Origin: JAWOHX01 sp046484975
GTDB taxonomy: Bacteria > Bacillota > Clostridia > DUPQ01
NCBI GenBank assembly: GCA_046484975.1
Contig: JAWOHX010000063.1
Span: forward strand, 1-32,884
DNA: 32,884 bases
Direction of reading: 5' to 3'
Made by a program: the position numbers and the translations under genes
The notes under the pieces: generated by a model
The model's database searches: none
Told to the model about the DNA's origin: nothing
The model's input: the letters and a program-made list of their open reading frames with translations, nothing else
In this document: positions 7,238 through 15,730 of the stretch, piece by piece
How the letters are laid out: each line of letters starts with the position of its first letter
Numbering within the stretch: the stretch's first letter is position 1

Positions 7238-8554
7238 TCATTGTCCTCCCGTCGCCTTGCCGATGAAATCCCGGCCGGTGTTTGCCACCGCGATCACCCG
7301 GGTCCCAAGGGTTGTTTCCAGTTCCTTCAGGCTCATGTCATCCAGGAACACTTCCCCGTCCGATCGGAGCATGCACGATGTGATCAGGACGGGTCCCCGG
7401 ATGTCTTTGCCTTTCATCGCCTCCATTATATCATTTCCGGTCAATAGACCGGCGACATTCACATGCTCCCCGAAGAATTTGTTTTCCACGCCGAATACCT
7501 CAAGGTGCACACCTTTGTGTTTCTCCATCACTTTCCCCGCCATTTCCCGGATGAATCCCAGTGCCAGCATGCCGGTGACCATAGTGGCGCTGTACTGTGC
7601 CTCCTTGTTCCCGGGATGGTGTTCCAGCAGGTCCAGGATCTCGTCCCGGAGGGACGCCACCAGCCCGACGCCGTTCTCCAGCTGGGGGAAGCCGTCGTAT
7701 GCGCTGGAATGGGGGATGGGTTCCCCGGCCATGAGATAGAACTCGTCCGCGGGGTAGACGAAACGGACGCCGTGGGCCTTCTGGTATTTATCCCGGAGCT
7801 TTTCCAACTGTCCCAGCACTTCCCGGGAGGATTGTCTGTCATAGGGTTCCAGGGGATACAGCCCCTGCCTGTACTTCGTCAGTCCCACCGGGACCACGGA
7901 CAGGCTGTTCACCCGGGGATACAGCCCCACCAGGTCCTCCACGGTCTTTTCCAGGTGGGAATCGTCATTGATCCCCCGGCACAGGACCACCTGGCAGTTC
8001 ATGGTGATGGATCTTCCGGCAAGGTAGGTGATTTTTTCCAGGATGTCCCCCCCATGCCTGTTGTTGAGCATCATGGCCCTGACGGCAGGCTCCGTGGCAT
8101 GGACGGAGATGTTCACCGGGGACAGCCTCAAGCCGGCGATCCTCTCCAGTTCCTTGTGGTCCATGTTGGTGAGGGTGACATAATTTCCGGTCAAAAAGGA
8201 AAGGCGGGCGTCATCGTCCTTGAAATACAGGGTCTTCCTCATGGAGGGAGGCAGCTGGTCGATGAAGCAGAAGATGCATTTGTTGATGCAGCTTTTCTCC
8301 CTGTCGATCAGGTCATGCTCGAAAACAATCCCCAGGTCCTCGTCTTCCTCTTTTTCGATCTCGATCTCCCAGATCTCATTGTTTTTTTTTTGGATTTCCA
8401 GAAGGACTTTTTCCGATGCACAAGAGAACCTGTAGTCGAAGACGTCCTTGATTTTGCACCCGTTGACGGACAGGAGAATGTCCCCGGGCTCGATTCCTGC
8501 CCCCCGGGCGATGCTTCCGGGTTCGATGCTTTTTATGGGGGCCCGGTTTTTCAT
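7238..8554 (-). CDS. DUF512 protein with PDZ and radical-SAM-like cysteine cluster
   Basis: 438 residues. The N-terminus is PDZ-like (IEPGSIARGAGIEPGDILLS). A cysteine cluster CINKCIFCFIDQLP follows, then the family block KDDDARLSFLTGNYVTLTN, a barrel-like middle and the C-terminal DUF512 region. The family is a conserved Firmicutes/Cyanobacteria group often called a putative radical SAM or FeS oxidoreductase; no reaction is established. In Clostridia it commonly sits immediately upstream of der, as here. ATG 8554 is chosen because AGGAG lies seven bases upstream; ATG 8560 would be too close to it. An in-frame extension to 8698 would overlap rpmF and is rejected. Confidence 0.88.
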   Translation of the reverse strand: MKNRAPIKSIEPGSIARGAGIEPGDILLSVNGCKIKDVFDYRFSCASEKVLLEIQKKNNEIWEIEIEKEEDEDLGIVFEHDLIDREKSCINKCIFCFIDQLPPSMRKTLYFKDDDARLSFLTGNYVTLTNMDHKELERIAGLRLSPVNISVHATEPAVRAMMLNNRHGGDILEKITYLAGRSITMNCQVVLCRGINDDSHLEKTVEDLVGLYPRVNSLSVVPVGLTKYRQGLYPLEPYDRQSSREVLGQLEKLRDKYQKAHGVRFVYPADEFYLMAGEPIPHSSAYDGFPQLENGVGLVASLRDEILDLLEHHPGNKEAQYSATMVTGMLALGFIREMAGKVMEKHKGVHLEVFGVENKFFGEHVNVAGLLTGNDIMEAMKGKDIRGPVLITSCMLRSDGEVFLDDMSLKELETTLGTRVIAVANTGRDFIGKATGGQ

Positions 8555-8580
8555 TGCCATGCTCCTGTCAGGGGATATTG

Positions 8581-8601
8581 AAAAGGCAGCTTTTCGCCGC
8601 C
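8581..8601 (-). terminator. Weak intrinsic terminator/attenuator after rpmF
   Basis: On the minus strand, directly after the rpmF stop, GGCGGC pairs with GCTGCC (six pairs including one G-U) around a GAAAA loop, followed by four Ts. The short U tract suggests partial termination between rpmF and the DUF512-der-plsY genes. Confidence 0.5.
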
Positions 8602-8784
8602 TTATTCGGTTTCCTTGTTCACAACTTGTTTTCCTTTGTAATATCCGCATTCCTTGCATACCTTGTGCGGCAATTTGAAGGTATGACACTGGGGGCATCT
8701 GACGAATCCCGGCGCCTCCAGTTTCCAGTGCGTCCTTCTTTTTCTTTTTCTCTGTTTGGATATCTTGCTCTTTGGTACTGCCAT
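8602..8784 (-). CDS. rpmF: 50S ribosomal protein L32
   Basis: 60 residues beginning MAVPKSKISKQRKRKRRTHW, the standard L32 N-terminus. A zinc ribbon is formed by CPQC and CKEC, so this is the zinc-binding (C+) form. AGGAGGTG precedes the ATG. It follows DUF177 by 19 bases, the widespread yceD-rpmF pairing. Confidence 0.98.
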   Translation of the reverse strand: MAVPKSKISKQRKRKRRTHWKLEAPGFVRCPQCHTFKLPHKVCKECGYYKGKQVVNKETE

Positions 8785-8803
8785 TCTAACACCTCCTGCC
8801 GTA

Positions 8804-9313
8804 TCAACGATCGTTCCTTTTGTAAAAATCCTTCAGCTTGTCAAGCCGGATGTCCCCCTCCTGCCTGGGGCAGGAGCAATTTCCTTTGTTCAGGTCTTTC
8901 CCGCAGGTCATGCAAAGTCCCTTGCAGTCCTCGCCGCATACCATGACCATGGGGAAACTCAGCATGATATTGTCCAATAAGGGAACCGTCAGGTCCATCC
9001 GGTTCCCCTGGTAAGTATAGCATTCATCATCCTGGGAGGCCTTTTCCTCCGGCAGGAACTTCTCATGCAACGGGATTTCGAAATGTCCGGTGATCTTTGC
9101 CAGGCATCTGGCACACTCCGTACGGTAAGCACCCTTCACCACGCCTTCCAGGTTGATGATCCCTTTCCCGTGGGTGAGAATGGCCTGCAGGTGCAGTTCC
9201 CCGGTCAGCCTGATCCCCGATATTTCATCTTCAAGGTCCGCGGGATGGATGTTCGCATCAAGGCTCAACTTACCGTTCTCATGGCTTTTCAGCCCGGTGA
9301 CATCAATCTTCAT
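8804..9313 (-). CDS. DUF177 (YceD-like) protein
   Basis: 169 residues of the DUF177/YceD family, which is nearly always encoded just before rpmF and is linked to 23S rRNA accumulation in plants and bacteria. Cysteine pairs are seen at CARC in the middle and at CGEDC, CMTC and CSC in the C-terminal third, consistent with metal binding. The family tail LDKLKDF is present. GGAGGA precedes the ATG by about nine bases. It is the first gene after the consensus promoter at 9344-9372. Confidence 0.93.
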   Translation of the reverse strand: MKIDVTGLKSHENGKLSLDANIHPADLEDEISGIRLTGELHLQAILTHGKGIINLEGVVKGAYRTECARCLAKITGHFEIPLHEKFLPEEKASQDDECYTYQGNRMDLTVPLLDNIMLSFPMVMVCGEDCKGLCMTCGKDLNKGNCSCPRQEGDIRLDKLKDFYKRNDR

Positions 9314-9343
9314 CCGAAGTTTTCCTCCAAACCGACAAATGAC

Positions 9344-9372
9344 ATTATACGTTCACACCCCTGTGTTGTCAA
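9344..9372 (-). promoter_or_regulatory. Consensus sigma-A promoter for DUF177-rpmF and downstream genes
   Basis: On the minus strand TTGACA (9367-9372) and TATAAT (9344-9349) are separated by exactly 17 bp. This is a full match to the sigma-A consensus, placed 30 bases before the DUF177 start and just after the ackA stop. Confidence 0.88.
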
Positions 9373-9382
9373 GAAAAAGAAT

Positions 9383-10585
9383 TCACCCGGAACACAGGAG
9401 TTTCTTGCATTCATGGGCGATTTCCAGCTCCTCGTTGGTGGGAATCACGAGGACTTTCATGGTGGACCCGGGCGCGCTGATGTCCATCTCCATCCCCACT
9501 GCAAGCTTGTTTTTTTCCTCGTCGATCTTGACCCCGAAAAAGTCCAGGTCCTGTGTGATGAGATACCTGATGAAGGCGTTGTTCTCCCCGATGCCGGCGG
9601 TGAAGACAATGGCGTCGGCCCCGTTCATGACACCGATGTATTCGGAGACATACTTCTTGACCCTGTATGCAAAGATGCGGATGGCCAGCAGGGCCCTTTC
9701 GTTGCCTTCATTGGAGGCGGCCAGCAGGTCCCGGAAGTCGCTGCTGATCCCGGAGATGCCCAGCACGCCGGACTGCTTGTTCAGGTAGGAATTCATCTGT
9801 TCGATGGTCATTTTCTCTTTTTCCATGATGTATTTGATGAGGGCCGGATCGATGGTCCCGCTCCTGGTTCCCATGGCCAGGCCCGCCAGGGGGGTGAACC
9901 CCATGCTGGTATCGATGGAAAGCCCGTTCTTGATGGCGCAGATGCTGGCCCCGTTGCCCAGGTGGCAGGAAACGATGCTGGTCTCCTTCAAGTCCTTGCC
10001 CAGGATCTTGGCTGCCATCCTGGAGACATATTTGTGGCTGGTCCCATGGAAGCCGTATTTGCGGATTCCATATTTCTTGTAGAGGTCATAGGGAAGGGCG
10101 TACATGTACACATAGTCGGGCATGGTCTGGTGGAAAGCCGTGTCGAACACCCCGATCATGGGGATGGACGGCATTTCCTGCTGGCATGCCTCCACCCCGA
10201 GGATGTTGGCCGGATTGTGCAGGGGCGCCAGGTCGATGCAGTCCCTGAGGGCTTTCATCACATTGTCGTCGATGATCACGGAATCGTTGAACTTCTCCCC
10301 GCCGTGGACAATCCTGTGTCCCACGGCCTTGATGTCCTTCACGCTCCGAAGGACCCCGGTCTTGTCGTCTGTCAGGAGTTTCAGCATGGCCTCGATGGCA
10401 TCCACATGGCTGTTGATCTCGTTGGTGGTCTCCACCGACAAACCGGTGTGCTTGGAGTATTTGTGGGTGCTGTTGAGCATCCCGATTCTTTCGCACAATC
10501 CTTTTGCGAGGATATTCTCGGTCTCAATCTCAATGAGCTGATATTTCAGGGAGGAACTCCCTGAGTTGATCACCAATATGTTCAT
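9383..10585 (-). CDS. ackA: Acetate kinase
   Basis: 400 residues. It converts acetyl phosphate and ADP to acetate and ATP, the energy-yielding step of fermentation to acetate. Family motifs present are NSGSSSLKYQL at the N-terminus, GVFDTAFHQTMP, HGTSHKYV, SCHLGNGASI, DTSMGFTPLAG and GIGENNAF. The ATG at 10585 shares one base with the pta stop (TGATG), so the two proteins are probably translated together. A TTG at 10588 is an unlikely alternative. Confidence 0.98.
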   Translation of the reverse strand: MNILVINSGSSSLKYQLIEIETENILAKGLCERIGMLNSTHKYSKHTGLSVETTNEINSHVDAIEAMLKLLTDDKTGVLRSVKDIKAVGHRIVHGGEKFNDSVIIDDNVMKALRDCIDLAPLHNPANILGVEACQQEMPSIPMIGVFDTAFHQTMPDYVYMYALPYDLYKKYGIRKYGFHGTSHKYVSRMAAKILGKDLKETSIVSCHLGNGASICAIKNGLSIDTSMGFTPLAGLAMGTRSGTIDPALIKYIMEKEKMTIEQMNSYLNKQSGVLGISGISSDFRDLLAASNEGNERALLAIRIFAYRVKKYVSEYIGVMNGADAIVFTAGIGENNAFIRYLITQDLDFFGVKIDEEKNKLAVGMEMDISAPGSTMKVLVIPTNEELEIAHECKKLLCSG

Positions 10586-11589
10586 CAAATCACTGGCTCC
10601 GCATCTATGGCCTGAACGGCGGTGATGGCCACCACCCCCGTGATGTCATCTGCGCTGCATCCCCTGGAAAGGTCATTCACCGGCTTTGCGATCCCCTGGA
10701 GCAACGGCCCGTAGGCGCAGGCGCCTCCCAGCCTTTCCACCAGCTTGTATGCGATGTTGCCCGCGTTCAGGTCCGGGAATATGAGCACGTTGGCTTTTCC
10801 GGCCACGGGACTTCCCGGTGCCTTCTTGTCCCCCACCGCCTTCACCAGGGCAGCATCCACCTGCATTTCCCCATCCACCTTGATTCCCCCGGCTTTTTCC
10901 CTGGCCAACCTGGTGGCCTCCACCACCTTTTCCGTCAGGGGGCTTTTGGCGCTGCCATAAGTGGAATAGGAGAGCATGGCAACATATGGCTCATGCTCTG
11001 TAAGGGCTTTGAAGGATTTCGCCGTGGATATGGCGATGTCCGCAAGCTGCCCGCTGTCCGGGTCCTCAATGACCCCGCAGTCCCCGAAAGCCATCAGCCC
11101 GTTGTCACCCACGCTTTTATCGGGATGGTCCATGATGAAGAAGCCCGAGACCAAGCGGGTCCCCGGGGCGGTTCTTAGGATCTGAAGTGCCGGCCGGAGC
11201 GTTTCCGCCGTGGAATGCACCGCTCCCGCCACCATGCCGTGGGCCTTTCCCATTTTCACCAGCATGACGCCGAAATACAAGGGGTTCTGCATGAGTTCCC
11301 CTGCCTGCTCCCGGCTCAAGCCTTTTTCTTTGCGCATTTCATACAACGCATCCGTATATTCTTCTAAAAGGGGAAACTCCCCGATGTCGATGATTTCCAC
11401 GCTTGCCAGGTCCAGGGACCCGGCATCGGCCATGATGGTTTCCCTGTTTCCAATGAGGATGATGTCGGCGATTCTTTCCCGTGTGAGGCGCTCCGCCGCC
11501 TTCAGGGTACGGATATCCCCGCTCTCCGGCAGTACAATGGTTTTTTTATTGTTCCTCGCCTTTTCAAATATGCCTTCCAGAAAATTCAT
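10585..11589 (-). CDS. pta: Phosphate acetyltransferase
   Basis: 334 residues, the short clostridial form without the N-terminal regulatory domain of enteric Pta. It interconverts acetyl-CoA and acetyl phosphate, feeding AckA. Motifs include VLPESGDIRTLKAAERL at the N-terminus, GMVAGAVHSTAETLRPALQ in the middle and FPDLNAGNIAYKLVERLGG near the end. The ATG follows a GGGGAGATGAAGG ribosome-binding region. Its own promoter lies at 11629-11657. Confidence 0.98.
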   Translation of the reverse strand: MNFLEGIFEKARNNKKTIVLPESGDIRTLKAAERLTRERIADIILIGNRETIMADAGSLDLASVEIIDIGEFPLLEEYTDALYEMRKEKGLSREQAGELMQNPLYFGVMLVKMGKAHGMVAGAVHSTAETLRPALQILRTAPGTRLVSGFFIMDHPDKSVGDNGLMAFGDCGVIEDPDSGQLADIAISTAKSFKALTEHEPYVAMLSYSTYGSAKSPLTEKVVEATRLAREKAGGIKVDGEMQVDAALVKAVGDKKAPGSPVAGKANVLIFPDLNAGNIAYKLVERLGGACAYGPLLQGIAKPVNDLSRGCSADDITGVVAITAVQAIDAEPVI

Positions 11590-11628
11590 CCTTCATCTCC
11601 CCTTTGCAGTGTCTACCAACAATTCCTT

Positions 11629-11657
11629 ATTATATCCAATCCCCGCGCTTTCCACAA
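11629..11657 (-). promoter_or_regulatory. Sigma-A promoter of pta-ackA
   Basis: On the minus strand TTGTGG (11652-11657) and TATAAT (11629-11634) have a 17-bp spacer. The site lies in the 89-base gap between gatB and pta, about 40 bases before the pta start. Confidence 0.75.
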
Positions 11658-11678
11658 GGGATAGAACGGAACCGGCCG

Positions 11679-13100
11679 TTAATTTCCCCTGTCCCCCAGC
11701 TTTTTCCTCAGGATGCATGCGGCCATCCCGGGATCCGCCTTTCCACCGGTCTTTCGCATCATCTGTCCCATGAGGAATCCAAAGGCCTTCTCCGTGCCCG
11801 CCAGATAGTCCTTCACCGGGCCCGGATTCTCCCGGAGCACCTTGTCAGCAAGGTCCTCCAGCAGCTGGTCGTCCCGGACCACCCGGAGCCCCTCAGCTTC
11901 GACGATGCCGTCCGGGTCCCTGCCTGTCTCGAACATGACGCCAAGGACCTTCCTTGCCATGTTCTGGCTGAGAACGCCTTCGCCGACGAGGGCCAGCAGC
12001 CGGGCGAAGTCCTCCGGCCTGACGGGGTTGTCATTGGTGTTCTTCTCATTCTGGATGCGCATCAAATCCCCCATGATCCAGTTGGACACGGTTTTTGGGT
12101 CCGCCCCAAGCCCCGTGACTAATTCAAACCAGTCGGAGATGCCAAGGTCGGCGGTGAGAAGGCCCGCATCATATTCCGGGAGCCCGAGTTGTTCCATGTA
12201 CCTGGCCTTGCGCTGCTGCGGAAGCTCCGGCAGGGTGTCCTTGATCCGGAGCACCTCCTCCTGCGCAATGACCACGGGCAGCAGGTCGGGCTCCGGGAAA
12301 TACCGGTAGTCATGGGCTTCCTCCTTGCTTCGCATGGAAAAACTCATGCCCCTGTCGTCATCCCATCTCCGGGTCTCCTGGATCACAACCCCTCCGGATT
12401 CCAACAGTTCGATCTGCCGCTTCTCCTCGGATTCGATGGCCCGGACGATTGCACGGAAGGAGTTGAGATTCTTCATTTCAGTGCGGATGCCCAGTGACTC
12501 CTGTCCAACAGGCCGCACGGAGAGATTGACGTCCACCCGGAGGGAACCCTCCTGCATCCTGCAGTCCGAGGCGCCGATGAACTGGAGGATGGTCCGGACC
12601 TTTTCCACAAAGTCCCTGGCCTCTTCCGCATTGGACATGTCCGGCCTGCTGACAATCTCGATCAAGGGGATCCCGCACCGGTTGTAGTCGATGGAAGAGG
12701 ATTTCCCGTCCCCGTCATGGATGAGCTTTCCGGCATCCTCCTCCATGTGGATGCGCTCGATGCCGATTTTCCGCTCTCCCACCTCCACATAGCCGTCCCT
12801 GCACAGGGGCAGGTCGTACTGGGAGATCTGGTAGGCCTTGGGCAGGTCGGGGTAGAAATAGTTTTTCCGGTCCATCTTTGAGAAGGAGGAGATCTGGCAG
12901 TTCAAGGCAAGCCCGGTCCTCACCGCCAGCTCCACCGCCTTCCTGTTGATCACCGGCAGGGTGCCGGGCATCCCGGTGCAGACGGGGCAGCAATGGGTGT
13001 TGACCTCCCCGCCGAACAAGGTGGTGCAGGAACAGAACATCTTGGTGGCGGTGGCCAGCTCCACATGGATCTCCAGGCCGATGACCGTCCGATAGTTCAT
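11679..13100 (-). CDS. gatB: Aspartyl/glutamyl-tRNA amidotransferase subunit B
   Basis: 473 residues, normal for GatB, which with GatA and GatC turns mischarged Glu-tRNA-Gln (or Asp-tRNA-Asn) into the amidated form. It opens NYRTVIGLEIHVEL and has the cysteine cluster FCSCTTLF with CCPVCTGMPGTLPV. The block YYPDLPKAYQISQYD-type is present as YFYPDLPKAYQISQYD, followed by HMEEDAGK and DYNRCGIPLIEIV. The C-terminal GatB/YqeY helical domain is complete. ATG 13100 has GGGAGGTG six bases upstream and overlaps the gatA stop by four bases. Confidence 0.97.
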   Translation of the reverse strand: MNYRTVIGLEIHVELATATKMFCSCTTLFGGEVNTHCCPVCTGMPGTLPVINRKAVELAVRTGLALNCQISSFSKMDRKNYFYPDLPKAYQISQYDLPLCRDGYVEVGERKIGIERIHMEEDAGKLIHDGDGKSSSIDYNRCGIPLIEIVSRPDMSNAEEARDFVEKVRTILQFIGASDCRMQEGSLRVDVNLSVRPVGQESLGIRTEMKNLNSFRAIVRAIESEEKRQIELLESGGVVIQETRRWDDDRGMSFSMRSKEEAHDYRYFPEPDLLPVVIAQEEVLRIKDTLPELPQQRKARYMEQLGLPEYDAGLLTADLGISDWFELVTGLGADPKTVSNWIMGDLMRIQNEKNTNDNPVRPEDFARLLALVGEGVLSQNMARKVLGVMFETGRDPDGIVEAEGLRVVRDDQLLEDLADKVLRENPGPVKDYLAGTEKAFGFLMGQMMRKTGGKADPGMAACILRKKLGDRGN

Positions 13101-14554
13101 GGCAGCACCTCCCTTGCCTTCTCCAGGGCCCGGGCGCATCGGAGCAACGTTTTTTCGTCGAAGGCCCTGCCGATGAGCTGGAAGCCCACGGGAAGGCCCG
13201 AGGTGTCGGTTCCGCAGGGCAGGGAGACGGCCGGCAGCCCGGCGATGTTCACCGAGACCGTGTATACATCCCCCAGGTACATCTCCAAAGGATTCCCCGT
13301 CTTCTCCCCGATCCCAAAGGCCGTGGTGGGGGTGGTGGGGCCTGCGATGAGGTCGTATTTTCCTAAGACCGTATCGAACTCCTCCTTGATGAGGCTGCGT
13401 ATCTTCAATGCCTTGATATAGTATGCGTCATAATACCCGGAGCTGAGCACATAGGTGCCAAGCATGATCCGGCGCTTGACTTCCTCCCCGAAGCCCTCGT
13501 TCCGGGTTTTGGAATAGAGCTCCGCCAGGTCCCGGGCGTTGTCGGACCGGAAGCCGTACTTGATCCCGTCATACCGGGCCAGGTTGGAGCTGGCCTCTGC
13601 GGAGGAGATGATGTAGTAGGCGGATATGGCGGCGTCATGGAGCTTCAGCTCCACCTCCTCCCACACGGCTCCCATGGAGGCAAGCATGTCCAGCCCCTCC
13701 AGGACCTTCTCCCTGACACCGGGGGAGATCCCCTCGGCAAGGTATTCCCTGGGGACGGCGATGCGCATTCCCTTGATTCCCTGTTCCAGTTCCCCCGTGA
13801 AGCAGGCATCCTTTCCGGCGGCGCTGGTGGAATCCATGGGGTCGTGTCCGGCGATGGCCTCCATCACCAGTGCACAGTCCCGGACGGTTTTCCCCAGGGG
13901 CCCGATCTGGTCCAGGGAGGAGGCAAAAGCCACCAGTCCGTATCGGGAGACCCGCCCGTATGTGGGTTTTAGCCCCGTCACCCCGCAGAAGGAGGCGGGC
14001 TGGCGGATGGATCCCCCGGTATCGGATCCCAGGGTGAAAAGGGCCATGGAGGCCGCCACGGCGGCTGCCGAGCCCCCGCTGGAGCCTCCCGGAACCCTGC
14101 TTTTGTCATGGGGGTTCCTGGTGATGCCAAAGGCGGAGTTCTCCGTGGATCCCCCCATGGCGAATTCATCCATGTTGAGTTTTCCCAGGAGCACGCCGCC
14201 TGCGGCATCCAGCCGGTCGGCCACGGTGGCGTTGTAGGGGGGCAAAAAGCCCTTCAGTATCCTCGATGCACAGGTGGTTTCGATCCCCCGGGTGCAGATG
14301 TTGTCCTTGAGGGCATAGGGGATGCCCGCGAGGGGGGATGCCTCCCCCCGGTCGATCATGTCCTGGGCCTTTTGGATGTCCTCCCGGGTTTTGCTTTCGC
14401 AGACATGCAGATAAGCCCCGATGGAGGGGTCCTTCTCCCTGATGTTTTTGATATACTCCCCGGCAAGCTCGGATACGGAAATCTTTCTGTCCCGCAGCAG
14501 CGAACCGGCTGTTGTCATGTCCATTCCCGCGATATCCATGTTTTTCCCCGTCAT
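13097..14554 (-). CDS. gatA: Aspartyl/glutamyl-tRNA amidotransferase subunit A
   Basis: Up to 485 residues of the amidase-signature family, supplying ammonia from glutamine for tRNA amidation. Catalytic blocks are YALKDNICTRG (lysine), GSSGGSAAAVAA (cis-serine loop) and GSDTGGSIRQPASFCG (nucleophile serine), followed by GLKPTYGRVSRYGL. ATG 14554 overlaps the gatC stop (ATGA) but has a weak ribosome site. ATG 14539, with GGGGA five bases upstream, or ATG 14524 would give a start closer to typical GatA. Confidence 0.97.
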   Translation of the reverse strand: MTGKNMDIAGMDMTTAGSLLRDRKISVSELAGEYIKNIREKDPSIGAYLHVCESKTREDIQKAQDMIDRGEASPLAGIPYALKDNICTRGIETTCASRILKGFLPPYNATVADRLDAAGGVLLGKLNMDEFAMGGSTENSAFGITRNPHDKSRVPGGSSGGSAAAVAASMALFTLGSDTGGSIRQPASFCGVTGLKPTYGRVSRYGLVAFASSLDQIGPLGKTVRDCALVMEAIAGHDPMDSTSAAGKDACFTGELEQGIKGMRIAVPREYLAEGISPGVREKVLEGLDMLASMGAVWEEVELKLHDAAISAYYIISSAEASSNLARYDGIKYGFRSDNARDLAELYSKTRNEGFGEEVKRRIMLGTYVLSSGYYDAYYIKALKIRSLIKEEFDTVLGKYDLIAGPTTPTTAFGIGEKTGNPLEMYLGDVYTVSVNIAGLPAVSLPCGTDTSGLPVGFQLIGRAFDEKTLLRCARALEKAREVLP

Positions 14555-14838
14555 TCCATGATCCCAGGAACCTTGAACGCCCTGGTGTCCCTGCGGGGGG
14601 CGTTCCTCAGGATTTCCTCCCTTGGAAAGGAATCCCTGACCTCATCCTCCCGGAACACATTCACAGCATTCTCCAGGTGCTCCAGGGGTTTGACGGCCTC
14701 TGTATCCAATGCGTCCAGCTTTTCCATGTAGGAAAGGATTCCCTGGAGCTGGGCGGCCATTTTTTCTTTTTCATCCCCATGGAACGAAAGCCGCGCCAGG
14801 GCAGCCACATAATCCACGGTCTCTGTCGTCACCTTCAA
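14551..14838 (-). CDS. gatC: Aspartyl/glutamyl-tRNA amidotransferase subunit C
   Basis: 95 residues, the usual size of this small structural subunit that holds GatA and GatB together. It has TVDYVAALARLSF near the N-terminus, QGILSYMEKLDALDTE in the middle and the typical LRNAPRRDTRAFKVPGI tail. A TTG start at 14838 is chosen because GGAGG lies seven bases before it and the family N-terminus begins here. A longer frame upstream runs into hisJ and is not credible. Confidence 0.93.
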   Translation of the reverse strand: MKVTTETVDYVAALARLSFHGDEKEKMAAQLQGILSYMEKLDALDTEAVKPLEHLENAVNVFREDEVRDSFPREEILRNAPRRDTRAFKVPGIME

Positions 14839-14866
14839 TGCTCTTCCTCCAGCTCGTAAAAAGATA

Positions 14867-15730
14867 TTATACACCAACCCCGCCGGGTTGGAAACGCCGC
14901 AGCCTGTATTCCCCGTCCTCCAGCACATGATGTCCCTCGAAACCTGCTTTTTCCAGGAGCCGAAAGACCTCAGGGTACCCGTGGGTGAGGCCGTCCGGGG
15001 AATGGGCGTCGGAATTGACCATCACCCCCAGGCCCATTTCCCTGCACATCATCAGGATGTTCTTCGACGGGTATGGCTCATCGGTGTAGCCCCGTGCCAT
15101 CCCCCCGGTGTTCACCTCGATGAGGCTGCCTGCCCGTAAGGCCGTGGCCAGGGTCATGCGGACCTCCTCCAGGTAGCCGGGGTCGTCCTCCCGGAAGAAG
15201 CGCTGGCCCCTGTTGTTTTTCCGCAGGATGTCCAGGTGGGCCACCACCGGCGGCGCATAGGCTTTGATCATGCCCCGGACGGCTTCGTAATATGTCCGGT
15301 ACAGCTTTTCCATATCCCCGTTGAAGCCTTTCTCCAGCAGGAACACGAATCCCTGCTCATCGGGATCCACACTGAAGTGCTCCCCCAGGCTTTCGGAGTA
15401 AACATAGTGCACGGCACCGAGGAAATAGTCCAGGGGAAGCTCCGGGATGCCTGCGTATTCCCATATGTCCATGCCCTCCACATGGTCGATCTCCATGCCC
15501 AGGAGGACATCAAGGGTTCCCTTGCTTTTTTTCTTGAGAGCAAGGATGTCATGCACATAGTCCTTTGTGTTTTCAAGCCGCATGGACCAGCTGTTCTCCA
15601 GGGGCAGGGGAACATGGGCGGAGAACCCCAGGGTTTCCATTCTTAAGCGGATGGCATGGTTGACGTATTCCCCAGACCTGGCCAGGCCGTCGCTGTAGGA
15701 ATCATGGACGTGGATGGAGGCGTATCTCAT
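14867..15730 (-). CDS. hisJ: PHP-family histidinol-phosphatase (HisJ/HisK type)
   Basis: 287 residues of the PHP metallophosphatase family. Metal-site motifs appear in order: HVHDSYSDG near residue 7, FSAHVP, GMEIDHVEG, GAVHYV, VAHLDIL and VNSDAHSPDG near residue 240. In Bacillus and Clostridium this family hydrolyses histidinol phosphate in histidine synthesis. No other his gene is nearby, so a different phosphoester is possible. It overlaps the glycosyltransferase stop by four bases (ATGA) and lies 28 bases before gatC. Confidence 0.85.
   Translation of the reverse strand: MRYASIHVHDSYSDGLARSGEYVNHAIRLRMETLGFSAHVPLPLENSWSMRLENTKDYVHDILALKKKSKGTLDVLLGMEIDHVEGMDIWEYAGIPELPLDYFLGAVHYVYSESLGEHFSVDPDEQGFVFLLEKGFNGDMEKLYRTYYEAVRGMIKAYAPPVVAHLDILRKNNRGQRFFREDDPGYLEEVRMTLATALRAGSLIEVNTGGMARGYTDEPYPSKNILMMCREMGLGVMVNSDAHSPDGLTHGYPEVFRLLEKAGFEGHHVLEDGEYRLRRFQPGGVGV

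Noticed and set aside
7463..8581. A 372-residue plus-strand open frame
   Set aside because: It is antisense to the DUF512 gene, whose cysteine cluster and family blocks are clear.
8555..8698. An N-terminal extension of the DUF512 protein
   Set aside because: It would overlap rpmF and its terminator in another frame; the ribosome site and family N-terminus support 8554.
9065..10564. A 499-residue open frame on the plus strand
   Set aside because: It runs antisense to ackA and DUF177, has no recognisable motifs and no ribosome site, and mirrors G/C-rich codon positions of the real genes.
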